Assembly: GCA_944321525.1 (NCBI GenBank)
Contig: CALULQ010000007.1
Location: 1 to 64,000, forward strand
Source of the DNA: an uncultured Paraprevotella sp.
GTDB lineage: Bacteria; Bacteroidota; Bacteroidia; Bacteroidales; Bacteroidaceae
Direction of reading: 5' to 3'
DNA: 64,000 bases
Shown here: positions 47,661 to 55,516 of the stretch, in pieces
Numbering within the stretch: position 1 is the first letter of the stretch
Layout: each line of letters opens with the position of its first letter
Program-made: the position numbers and the translations under genes
Notes under the pieces: model-generated
The model's input: only the letters and a program-made list of their open reading frames with translations
Told to the model about the DNA's origin: nothing
Databases searched by the model: none

Positions 47661-49007
47661 ATGGCTGTAGAGAAAGAAATCATTGTGGCGATAGAATTCG
47701 GCTCCTCGAAAATCAGAGGCGTGGCCGGGTGTAAGAACATCGACGGGAGCGTGCAGGTGCTCGACGTCGAGCAGGCCGACGCGCGGAACTGCATCCGCAA
47801 GGGCGTGGTCTATAACATAGACAAGACCGTGATGTGCCTGAAGCATATCATCGAACGGATGGAAGCTGCATTGGACATGCAGATTGCCCGGGTGTTCGTT
47901 GGCATCGGAGGCCAGTCGCTGCGGACGAAGAAGAACACCGTGTCGCGCCAGTTTGCCACGAAGACCGTCGTCTCACAAGAATTGGTGGATTCCTTGCTCA
48001 AGGCAAACCGGGGCACCGTCTATTCCGGATATGAGATATTGGAAGTGGTGCCGCAGGAATACCATGTGGGGCTGGACACGACGACCGACCCCGTCGGCGT
48101 GTTGAGCAGCCAGATTGACGGCACTTTCCTCAATGTGATTGCCAAAACGGAAATCAAGGAATATATCCTGAAATGCGTGGAAGCCAGCGGGCTCGAGGTG
48201 GCGGGCATCTTCGTCGCGCCCATCGCGCTGGCTGGGAGCGTGCTGACCGATACGGAAAGGCGCTCGGGCTGTGCCCTTGTCGACTTCGGCTACGGAACGA
48301 CCACCGTGGCGGTATATAAGAACAACCTGCTCCGCCACTTGGCTGTCATACCTTTGGGCGGTAACAACATCACTCAGGACTTGGGCAGCCAGCAGATTGA
48401 CGAGGACGAGGCCGAGAACCTGAAGGTGAAATACGGCTCGGCCTATTCGGAACTGAGCAGCGAGGAACTGGCCAAGAACCTGCTGGTGAACAACGGGCGG
48501 ACCATTGAGGAACGCCTGCTGGTGGACATCGTCGAGGCGCGCGAAGAGGAAATCCTGAGCAACGTGGCTGCGCAGATACGCAACAGCGGCTATCAGGACA
48601 AGCTCGTGGCCGGTGTCGTGCTCTCAGGCGCGGCGGCCAATGTGAAGAACCTCGACAAGGCTGTTTCCGTGCGCATCCATCCCGACAAAATCCGTTTTGC
48701 ACGCATCGTTCCCTTCCCCTTGCAGGCGGTTCATCCCGACCAGGTGGCGAAGGACGGTTCGTTGAACGTCCTGCTGTCCTTGCTGAACGAAGGCGACCAG
48801 AACTGTACGCTTCCCAAAGTGAAGGAGGAGCCGCCGATGGAGGAAAAGGACGTGGAGAAAGAGGTGGCCGCTGCTGCGGCAGCTCCGGCTGTGCACGAGG
48901 AAGAGCCGCCGGCCGTGAAGGAAGAGAAGAAGAAAAACAAGCCGGGCTTCTGGAAGAAATTCAAGGAGCGGCTTGAGGACTGGACCAATACAGTGACTGA
49001 AGAATAA
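47661..49007 (+). CDS. ftsA: Cell division protein FtsA
   Basis: 448 residues from ATG 47661; a longer frame begins inside ftsQ and is rejected. Actin-like ATPase: IVAIEFGSSKIRGVAG (phosphate 1), CALVDFGYGTTTVAVYKN (phosphate 2) and VAGVVLSGAAANVKN (adenosine). An acidic, Ala/Glu/Lys-rich linker ends in an amphipathic membrane-targeting helix (GFWKKFKERLEDWTN). It anchors FtsZ to the membrane. Confidence 0.96.
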   Translation: MAVEKEIIVAIEFGSSKIRGVAGCKNIDGSVQVLDVEQADARNCIRKGVVYNIDKTVMCLKHIIERMEAALDMQIARVFVGIGGQSLRTKKNTVSRQFATKTVVSQELVDSLLKANRGTVYSGYEILEVVPQEYHVGLDTTTDPVGVLSSQIDGTFLNVIAKTEIKEYILKCVEASGLEVAGIFVAPIALAGSVLTDTERRSGCALVDFGYGTTTVAVYKNNLLRHLAVIPLGGNNITQDLGSQQIDEDEAENLKVKYGSAYSELSSEELAKNLLVNNGRTIEERLLVDIVEAREEEILSNVAAQIRNSGYQDKLVAGVVLSGAAANVKNLDKAVSVRIHPDKIRFARIVPFPLQAVHPDQVAKDGSLNVLLSLLNEGDQNCTLPKVKEEPPMEEKDVEKEVAAAAAAPAVHEEEPPAVKEEKKKNKPGFWKKFKERLEDWTNTVTEE

Positions 49008-49032
49008 CGTAGAAAAGAAAAGGATAAATATC

Positions 49033-50355
49033 ATGGAAGAAGAAGCAGACAACATAAGGTTTAACTTTAAGACCAACAGCCCGAGTATCATCAAGGTCAT
49101 CGGAGTCGGCGGTGGCGGCGGCAATGCCGTGAACCACATGTACAAGGAGGGCATCCACGACGTGACCTTCGTGCTGTGCAACACCGATAATCAGGCGCTG
49201 AGCGATTCGCCCATTCCCACCCGCTTGCAGTTGGGGACGGAAGGCCTGGGGGCCGGAAACCGTCCCGAACGGGCACGGCAGGCGGCCATGGAGAGTCTGG
49301 ACAGCATCAAGGACATGCTCAACGACGGGACGCGCATGGTGTTCATCACAGCCGGCATGGGCGGCGGTACGGGAACCGGAGCGGCGCCCGTGATAGCGCA
49401 GTGCGCCAAGGAAATGGGCATCCTGACGGTGGGCATCGTGACCATACCGTTCCGTTTCGAAGGATTGAAAAAGATAGACCAGGCGCTGGACGGCGTGGAG
49501 GAAATCTCCAAGCACGTGGACGCGCTGTTGGTCATCAACAACGAACGCCTGCGCGAGATTTATCCGGAGCTTACCGTGCTGAACGCCTTTGCCAAGGCCG
49601 ACGACACGCTGTCTGTCGCAGCCAAGAGCATCGCCGAGATCATTACCGTGCACGGCATCGTCAATCTCGACTTCCAGGATGTGACCACGGTGTTGAAGGA
49701 CGGCGGCGTGGCCATCATGAGTACGGGATTCGGCGAGGGCGAAGGCCGCGTGCGCCAAGCCATCGAGAGCGCGCTCCACTCCCCGCTGCTGAACAACAAC
49801 GACATCTTCAACTCGAAGAAGGTCTTGCTCAGCATTTCTTTCTGCGACCAGGAGGAGAGCGACCAGCTGACGATGGAGGAAATGAACGAGGTGCACGAGT
49901 TCATGAGCAAGTTCGGCGACGACGTGGAAACGAAATTCGGGTTGGCCACGGACGCCACGTTGGAGAAAAAGGTGAAGATCACCGTGCTGGCCACCGGGTT
50001 CGGACTGAAGAACGTCCCCGGGATGGACAATGTGATAGCCAAGCATGGCGTGGAAGACGAAGAAGCGCGCGCCCAAAAGGAAGAGATGGCCGTGAAGAAG
50101 GCAGAGCGCAGACGCGAATTCTACACCCACGACATGAACCAGCGGGAAATCAAACGGCCCCACCACCTCTACGTCTTCGGTGACGACGACCTGGACAACG
50201 ACGATGTGATTTCCATGGTGGAAGACACGCCGACCTACAAGCGCAGCAAGGAAGTGCTGGCCAGCATCAAGAACAAAACGGCAGGAACGGAAAACCTGGC
50301 CGGCGAGGCGGCGACGGGCGCTGCCGAAGAAGAGAAGTCTATGATTGTATTTTAA
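49033..50355 (+). CDS. ftsZ: Cell division GTPase FtsZ
   Basis: 440 residues, the tubulin homologue that forms the Z ring. GTP-binding GVGGGGGNAVNHM and the tubulin signature GGGTGTGAAPVIA are present, with the T7 loop NLDFQDVTTVL. The core ends near residue 320; a charged linker of about 70 residues leads to VISMVEDTPTYKRSKE, resembling the conserved FtsA-binding peptide. About 30 further residues follow, ending SMIVF. Confidence 0.97.
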   Translation: MEEEADNIRFNFKTNSPSIIKVIGVGGGGGNAVNHMYKEGIHDVTFVLCNTDNQALSDSPIPTRLQLGTEGLGAGNRPERARQAAMESLDSIKDMLNDGTRMVFITAGMGGGTGTGAAPVIAQCAKEMGILTVGIVTIPFRFEGLKKIDQALDGVEEISKHVDALLVINNERLREIYPELTVLNAFAKADDTLSVAAKSIAEIITVHGIVNLDFQDVTTVLKDGGVAIMSTGFGEGEGRVRQAIESALHSPLLNNNDIFNSKKVLLSISFCDQEESDQLTMEEMNEVHEFMSKFGDDVETKFGLATDATLEKKVKITVLATGFGLKNVPGMDNVIAKHGVEDEEARAQKEEMAVKKAERRREFYTHDMNQREIKRPHHLYVFGDDDLDNDDVISMVEDTPTYKRSKEVLASIKNKTAGTENLAGEAATGAAEEEKSMIVF

Positions 50356-50374
50356 AAAAAGGAAGAAAAGGAAT

Positions 50375-50824
50375 ATGGCACTTTTTGAACAAATCAGCAA
50401 GGATATCATCGTAGCCATGAAGGCCAAGGACAAAATGGCCTTGGAGGCTTTGCGCAACATCAAGAAAGTTTTTCTGGAAGCCAAAACGGCACCGGGGGCG
50501 AACGACGAGCTCTCGGACGACGCCGCCTTGAAAATCTTGGCCAAGCTGGCCAAGCAGGGCAAGGATACCGCGGCGCTCTACGTGGAGCAGGGCCGGCAGG
50601 ACCTGGCCGATGAGGAGTTGGCCCAAGTGGAAGTCATCAACCGTTATTTGCCCAAGCAGCTTTCGCCCGAGGAACTGGAGCAAGAGGTAAAGGCCATCAT
50701 CGCTTCGGTGGGAGCCACCAGTGCCAAGGACATGGGCAAGGTGATGGGCGTGGCCACGAAGCAACTGGCCGGGAAAGCCGAAGGGAAAGCCATCAGCGCA
50801 TTGGTAAAGCAGCTGTTGGCATGA
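50375..50824 (+). CDS. GatB/YqeY domain protein
   Basis: 149 residues from ATG 50375; an earlier frame start overlaps ftsZ. Helical YqeY family, related to the tRNA-binding tail domain of GatB: MALFEQISKDIIVAMKAKDKMALEALRNI and KDMGKVMGVATKQLAGKAEGKAIS are typical, read in parts. Its precise role is unknown, with tRNA binding suggested for the fold. It closes the dcw operon in Bacteroidota. Confidence 0.93.
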   Translation: MALFEQISKDIIVAMKAKDKMALEALRNIKKVFLEAKTAPGANDELSDDAALKILAKLAKQGKDTAALYVEQGRQDLADEELAQVEVINRYLPKQLSPEELEQEVKAIIASVGATSAKDMGKVMGVATKQLAGKAEGKAISALVKQLLA

Positions 50825-50842
50825 CGTTTTGCCCTTTGGGCG

Positions 50843-50898
50843 GCGAAACCGGATGTTACTTTGCGTGCGCGGAATTGTAAAGTAACATCCGGTTTCGC
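50843..50898 (+). terminator. Long-stem terminator at the end of the dcw cluster
   Basis: Perfect 20-bp arms at 50843-50862 and 50879-50898 enclose a 16-base loop; GTTTCTT follows. It begins 19 bp after the stop codon of the YqeY gene. Confidence 0.75.
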
Positions 50899-50992
50899 GT
50901 TTCTTCCGATGGGATTGGAACAGGAATGAGATGCCCGAAACCGTTTTTCGGGACGAATAAGTCTAATAAATCTTAAAATACGGACGGCTTGA

Positions 50993-51023
50993 CTTGAAAA
51001 GTGATAGTTTCATCTTATTTTTG
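50993..51023 (+). promoter_or_regulatory. Promoter of the 121-residue secreted protein gene
   Basis: CTTG at 50993-50996 and TATTTTTG at 51016-51023 with a 19-base spacer, 26 bases before the ATG. Confidence 0.7.
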
Positions 51024-51049
51024 CAAAAGAGAAGTTAATTTTAAACGAA

Positions 51050-51415
51050 ATGGGTGGGCGTAGTTGGAAAAAGGTTTGTTTATGGGCGCTCCTGGCATAC
51101 GGCTTTTCTGTGAATGTTGCGGCCAAGGAGGATGTTTCTTTCGTGAGCAGAGGCGATTCTGCGGAGAAGAAAGTGACCTTTTCGGAACACTCCCATCTTT
51201 ATAAGATTAAGAGAGTTTCTTCTACTTATCCCATCAAGATTAAGATGAAAGGGCGGTCGTTGCTGGTCACGAGCCAGCACGTGCAGATGTTGCCCATATA
51301 CAAAGACAATGGTGTCTTTTATGGTTTGTTCCGTTTAAACAAGGGGACGAATTGGATTAGCGGATTGCCCAAAGGAACTTATATTATTAACAATGCCAAG
51401 ATAACCGTGTCGTGA
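51050..51415 (+). CDS. Small secreted protein with short C-terminal tail
   Basis: 121 residues. Signal peptide 1-25 (ends NVAAK). The rest is strand-rich, ending WISGLPKGTYIINNAKITVS, which follows the G-L-P-x-G-x-Y-I-x-x pattern of the tails on the calycin-like and repeat proteins at 27693 and 31562. No other domain recognised. GC is lower than in flanking genes. Confidence 0.7.
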   Translation: MGGRSWKKVCLWALLAYGFSVNVAAKEDVSFVSRGDSAEKKVTFSEHSHLYKIKRVSSTYPIKIKMKGRSLLVTSQHVQMLPIYKDNGVFYGLFRLNKGTNWISGLPKGTYIINNAKITVS

Positions 51416-51457
51416 AGCGCGAACGGGAAGCATTGGCGGAGCGAAAGGAAAGATACC

Positions 51458-52276
51458 ATGCCGGATAAAGCCGTTACATTGATAGATTTGGACCGCATCG
51501 TGCGGAGCCGTGCGGGAGCCAAGGCCAAGTATATCCCCGGTTTCGTGGTGGGATGGCTGAAGCGCCTCATACACCAGGACTTCATCAACGAATACCTGAA
51601 GAGGGGATACGTCGGAGTGGAGTTCTGTGAGAACACGTTGCGTTATCTCGACGTGACGGTGAAGGTGGAAGGGTTGGAGAATGTCTCCGACCTGTCGAAA
51701 CGCTATACTTTCGTTTCCAACCATCCGTTGGGCGCCATCGACGGCGTCACGTTGGGGATGGTGCTGGGGCGGCATTACGACGGGAAGATTAAGTATCTCG
51801 TCAACGACCTGCTGATGAACCTCGAAGGCTTGGCGCCGTTGTGCGTGCCCATCAATAAGCTGGGGGCGCAGGCCCGCAACTTCCCGCAGCTGGTCGATGA
51901 CGCTTTCCGGTCCGACAACCAGATGATCATGTTTCCCGCCGGCATCTGCTCGCGGCGCATGAAAGACGGTTCCATACGCGACCTGCCATGGAACAAGGCT
52001 TTTGTGGTGAAGAGCGTGGCCACGCGGCGCGACATCGTGCCCATTCATTTCATCGGGCAGAACTCCAGCCGCTTTTATACCATCGCCGAGTGGTGCAAGC
52101 GGTTGCGCATCAAGTTCAATCTGGCCATGCTGTTCTTGCCTGACGAAATGTACCGGAGCCAGCATGGCGAGTACAAGGTGGTCATCGGCAAGCCGATACC
52201 TTGGGAGTCGTTCGACAAGTCCCGCACGGCCCTGCAGTGGGCGCAAGTGGTGCGGGAAGAAGTATATAAGTTGTAA
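51458..52276 (+). CDS. glsA: Lysophospholipid-type acyltransferase, GlsA-like (glycine lipid synthesis)
   Basis: 272 residues, PlsC-like O-acyltransferase. The catalytic motif is NHPLGAID (H89 and D95), with MFPAGICSRR as a later acceptor motif. It is followed 24 bp later by an OlsB-type N-acyltransferase. In Bacteroides thetaiotaomicron adjacent glsB and glsA make glycine lipids; the same pairing here supports the name, though the gene order (A then B) should be compared. Acts at the cytoplasmic membrane. Confidence 0.8.
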   Translation: MPDKAVTLIDLDRIVRSRAGAKAKYIPGFVVGWLKRLIHQDFINEYLKRGYVGVEFCENTLRYLDVTVKVEGLENVSDLSKRYTFVSNHPLGAIDGVTLGMVLGRHYDGKIKYLVNDLLMNLEGLAPLCVPINKLGAQARNFPQLVDDAFRSDNQMIMFPAGICSRRMKDGSIRDLPWNKAFVVKSVATRRDIVPIHFIGQNSSRFYTIAEWCKRLRIKFNLAMLFLPDEMYRSQHGEYKVVIGKPIPWESFDKSRTALQWAQVVREEVYKL

Positions 52277-52299
52277 TGAAAAGAAAATGAATTGACGAT

Positions 52300-53232
52300 A
52301 TGGAAGAAATCATAGCTCCAGTGAGCAGAGAACTCTTGAAGGCGGAACTGACGGCGGACAAGAGGTTGCGTGATACGAACAAGAGCCACAACGAGATTTA
52401 TGTGGTGACGTGGCAGGATTCCCCCAACGTGGTGCGCGAGATAGGGCGGTTGCGCGAGATTGCCTTCCGGGCTGCCGGCGGCGGTACGGGGATGGCCATG
52501 GACCTTGATGACTTCGACATGATGGAGGAGCCCTACAAGCAGTTGATTGTGTGGGACCCGGAGACGGAGGAAATCCTGGGCGGCTATCGCTACCTGTTGG
52601 GTTCGAAGGTGAGAGTCAATGCCGACGGGCAGCCGATTCTGGCAACCTCCCACATGTTCCATTTCTCGGAGAACTTCATGAAGAACTACATGCCCTATAC
52701 CATAGAACTGGGGCGTTCGTTCGTCACCTTGGAATACCAGAGCACCCGCAAAGGCTCGAAAGGGCTGTTCGCCCTCGACAACCTTTGGGACGGCTTGGGC
52801 GCGCTCACCGTGTTGGTGCCCGACGTCCGCTACTATTTCGGCAAGATGACGATGTATCCCTCCTACAACCGTTACGGGCGCGACATGATACTCTACTTCT
52901 TGAAGAAGCATTTCGAGGACAAGGAGAAACTGATAGTCCCCATTCATCCCTTGCAGCTGGAGGCCGACACCGAAGAGCTCAAGAAGCTGTTCGTGGCCGA
53001 TGACTTCAAGGAAGACTACAAGATACTCAACTCGGAAGTGCGCAAGTTGGGCTACAACATCCCGCCTTTGGTGAACGCCTACATGGGGTTGTCCCCCACG
53101 ATGAAGATGTTCGGGACGGCCATCAACGACGAGTTCGGCGACGTGGAAGAGACGGGCATCCTCATCGCGGTGGACGAAATCCGCGAGGAGAAGCGCCGGC
53201 GCCATATCGAAACCTTCTCCGGCCGCGGGTAG
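52300..53232 (+). CDS. glsB: GNAT-type N-acyltransferase, GlsB-like (glycine lipid synthesis)
   Basis: 310 residues, ornithine-lipid OlsB-like fold (Acetyltransf_5 type). Family segments: REIAFRAAGGGTGMAMDLDDFD (read in parts), YKQLIVWDPETEEILGGYR, IELGRSFVTLEYQ and a C-terminal LGYNIPPLVNAYMGL. It is expected to put a 3-hydroxy acyl chain on glycine, after which GlsA adds the second chain. The end of the gene takes part in the terminator hairpin. Confidence 0.82.
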   Translation: MEEIIAPVSRELLKAELTADKRLRDTNKSHNEIYVVTWQDSPNVVREIGRLREIAFRAAGGGTGMAMDLDDFDMMEEPYKQLIVWDPETEEILGGYRYLLGSKVRVNADGQPILATSHMFHFSENFMKNYMPYTIELGRSFVTLEYQSTRKGSKGLFALDNLWDGLGALTVLVPDVRYYFGKMTMYPSYNRYGRDMILYFLKKHFEDKEKLIVPIHPLQLEADTEELKKLFVADDFKEDYKILNSEVRKLGYNIPPLVNAYMGLSPTMKMFGTAINDEFGDVEETGILIAVDEIREEKRRRHIETFSGRG

Positions 53233-53249
53233 CGGAGGGAGAAGGTTTC
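53209..53249. terminator. Terminator between glsB and dgt
   Basis: Perfect 12-bp arms at 53209-53220 (inside the glsB end) and 53238-53249, between convergent genes. No long T-run. Confidence 0.6.
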
Positions 53250-53251
53250 CC

Positions 53252-54607
53252 TCAGACCACGGGCAGGCTCGTGCCGTTGATTTTACGGTAGAGGTCAAGG
53301 GCATACACGTCGGTCATGCCCGAGATGTAGTCCAGCACGGCCATCGTGCGGTCGTAGAGGCGTGCCGCGCGGATATCATATTGTTGCGACACCCGGTTGA
53401 TGAGCAGTTGCGAATAGGCTTTTTCCGGGTGGCACACGGCTTCGAGCATCAGGTCGAGCAGCGTGGTGATGACCTGGAAGCCTGCCAGTTCTATGTCCAC
53501 CACGTCCTTGCTGCGGTATATTTTCGCGTAGGCCATTTTCTCGCAGGCGCGGTAGGCCGCCCGTGGCGTTTCGCCGATGTGGTCGATGAGCGTGCCTTCA
53601 AAGGTACCCTCAAGTATTTCTTCCTCATGTTCGAGGAACACTTTCACGCATTCGTTTTCCAGGCAACCGATGACGCACGAACGGAGGTATACAATCTGTT
53701 CGTTGGTGTCGTTCACGTGCAGCATGGTTTCCCTGATGTGCCGTTGCCTTTCATCGTCGAAGAAGCCCAGCAGCAAGCCCTGCGTTTCTTCCGTATTCAG
53801 TATTTTCAGTTTGTGTGCGTCCTCAATGTCCATGATTTCGTAGCAGATGTCGTCGGCCGCCTCCACCAGGTAGACGAAGGGATGCCGCGCATAGCGGTAG
53901 GAGCCCTCCTCGCTTTCCCTTCGCGGGATGCCCAGTTCGTCGGCAATCCTTTGGTAGTCGGCGATTTCGCTGCGGAAGAACCCGAACTTGGCGTGGTCGC
54001 CGGCCAGGTCGGACGAGAACGGATATTTGACGATGGAGGCCAAGGTGGTGTAGGTCATGACGAAGCCGCCCTTCCGCCGCCCGATGAAGTGGTGGGTCAG
54101 TAGCCGGAAGGCGTTGGCGTTCCCTTCGAAGTGGGTCAGGTCGTCCCATTCCTGCTCCGTGAGCCGGTCGCCGCTGTCCGGGTCGCGGTAGTCTTTTAGC
54201 CAGCGGCCTTTGCCTTCGCTGAAGAACGTCCCGATGGCCCGTTCGCCCGAGTGGCCGAAAGGCGGATTGCCCAAGTCGTGCGCCAGGCAAGCCGCCGACA
54301 CGATGGCGCCGGCTTCGGTCAGGTGGCTTCCTGCCAGTTCCGGATGCCGCTGCATGAGTCCCCGGGCCACGTCGTTGCCCAGCGAGCGTCCCACGCTCGA
54401 CACCTCCAGGCTATGGGTCAGCCGGTTGTGCACGAAGATGCTTCCCGGCAGGGGGAACACTTGCGTCTTGTTTTGCAGCCGCCTGAAGGGAGCCGAGAAG
54501 ATGAGGCGGTCGTAGTCGCGTTGGAACTCCGTGCGGTCGTCCTTCCGGTTCTGGTGATATTGTTCCAGTCCCAAGCGCTTGTTCGAGATCAGTTGTAGCC
54601 AATTCAT
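53252..54607 (-). CDS. dgt: Deoxyguanosinetriphosphate triphosphohydrolase-like protein (dGTPase)
   Basis: 451 residues from ATG 54607; an earlier ATG at 54655 lies upstream of the promoter box and is rejected. HD-domain enzyme with LTHSLEVSSVGRSLG (first His), CLAHDLGNPPFGHSGE (HD pair) and DDICYEIMDIEDA (last Asp). Hydrolyses dGTP or other dNTPs to the nucleoside and triphosphate. Divergent from dut across a 474-bp gap with a repeat array. Confidence 0.92.
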   Translation of the reverse strand: MNWLQLISNKRLGLEQYHQNRKDDRTEFQRDYDRLIFSAPFRRLQNKTQVFPLPGSIFVHNRLTHSLEVSSVGRSLGNDVARGLMQRHPELAGSHLTEAGAIVSAACLAHDLGNPPFGHSGERAIGTFFSEGKGRWLKDYRDPDSGDRLTEQEWDDLTHFEGNANAFRLLTHHFIGRRKGGFVMTYTTLASIVKYPFSSDLAGDHAKFGFFRSEIADYQRIADELGIPRRESEEGSYRYARHPFVYLVEAADDICYEIMDIEDAHKLKILNTEETQGLLLGFFDDERQRHIRETMLHVNDTNEQIVYLRSCVIGCLENECVKVFLEHEEEILEGTFEGTLIDHIGETPRAAYRACEKMAYAKIYRSKDVVDIELAGFQVITTLLDLMLEAVCHPEKAYSQLLINRVSQQYDIRAARLYDRTMAVLDYISGMTDVYALDLYRKINGTSLPVV

Positions 54608-54630
54608 GTCTGTGTCTTGTAGATTTCCCA

Positions 54631-54638
54631 CAAAAGTA
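54631..54638 (-). promoter_or_regulatory. -7 box of dgt
   Basis: TACTTTTG on the minus strand, 23 bases before the dgt ATG at 54607. This fixes the start choice. Confidence 0.65.
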
Positions 54639-54829
54639 ATTAAAAAGGCCGACATACACCCGCTTTATCTTAAAATCAATGGTCGTGCCCCGCGGATTAT
54701 CCGTATTTCCTCTGAAGGCTAAGGACGAATCATCCCCACGGCCTTGAGCCCCATAATGCAATTGCTCCAAACTGTAAGTCCGGATAGTAAGGTGGGAAAC
54801 TTCTTCCTGTCCCGTCCAAATCTATAGTT

Positions 54830-54902
54830 AACGACGTTGATTATATAATTAACGACGTTGGCTATATAATCAACGACGTTGAATATGTAATCAACGTCGT
54901 TG
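54830..54902. repeat. 21-bp palindromic tandem array between dgt and dut
   Basis: AACGACGTTG begins at 54830, 54851 and 54872, and AACGTCGTTG at 54893, exactly 21 bp apart each time. AACGWCGTT is a 9-bp palindrome. Spacers are AT-rich (ATTATATAATT, GCTATATAATC, AATATGTAATC). Two DNA turns per unit places all sites on one helix face. Confidence 0.9.
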
Positions 54903-55041
54903 ATTAGACTTTCCGTCGGCAAGGCGGCAGCTATTCTTCCCCGCTCATGCGACTTTCCGGCATCGTCCCGGTCGGATTACAAATATGGGGGCGGCCTTGA
55001 CTTTTTCTTATTTCACTGGCATGTAAATCGCGATTTATACC

Positions 55042-55049
55042 TAAATTTG
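55042..55049 (+). promoter_or_regulatory. -7 box of dut
   Basis: TAAATTTG, 32 bases before the dut ATG. No clear -33 box. Confidence 0.6.
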
Positions 55050-55081
55050 TAGCTCGAAAGCAATTCTTTCGACTTTTTACG

Positions 55082-55516
55082 ATGCAGATACGAATTATTA
55101 ATAAATCCCATCATCCTTTGCCGGAGTACGCCACGGCGGATTCGGCCGGCCTCGACCTGCGGGCCAATCTGGATGCCCCCATCGTGTTGAAGCCTTTGGA
55201 GCGCTGTCTCGTGCCCACGGGGCTCTATATCGCCCTGCCGCAGGGCACGGAAGCGCAAATCCGTCCCCGCAGCGGACTGGCCCTGAAGCGCGGGGTGACG
55301 GTGCTGAATTCGCCGGGCACGATCGACGCGGACTACCGCGGAGAGGTGCGCATCATCTTGGTCAACCTTTCGGCCGAGCCTTTCGAGATTCGCGACGGCG
55401 AGCGCATAGCCCAGATGGTGGTGGCGAGATACGAACAAGCGGAATGGAGCGAAGTGGAGTGTTTGGACGATACGGAGCGGGGGGCCGGCGGGTTCGGCCA
55501 CTCGGGAGAAAAATAA
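55082..55516 (+). CDS. dut: dUTP diphosphatase (dUTPase)
   Basis: 144 residues, trimeric dUTPase. The five family motifs are visible: [39 protein letters not shown] and the C-terminal [10 protein letters not shown]. It removes dUTP and provides dUMP for thymidylate synthesis. Starts a four-gene run with overlapping stops and starts. Confidence 0.97.
   Translation: MQIRIINKSHHPLPEYATADSAGLDLRANLDAPIVLKPLERCLVPTGLYIALPQGTEAQIRPRSGLALKRGVTVLNSPGTIDADYRGEVRIILVNLSAEPFEIRDGERIAQMVVARYEQAEWSEVECLDDTERGAGGFGHSGEK

Larger units (their letters stand above)
54608..55081. other. Intergenic gap between dgt and dut
   Basis: 474 bp, no convincing gene. A 67-codon minus-strand frame crosses the repeat array but starts with TTG and its heptad pattern comes from the 21-bp DNA period. 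Holds dgt and dut promoter boxes and the array at 54830-54902. Confidence 0.7.

Noticed and set aside
54719..54922. 67-codon frame with 7-residue repeats across the dgt-dut array
   Set aside because: It begins with TTG, and the heptad pattern follows from the 21-bp DNA repeat being a multiple of three. No promoter box in front.
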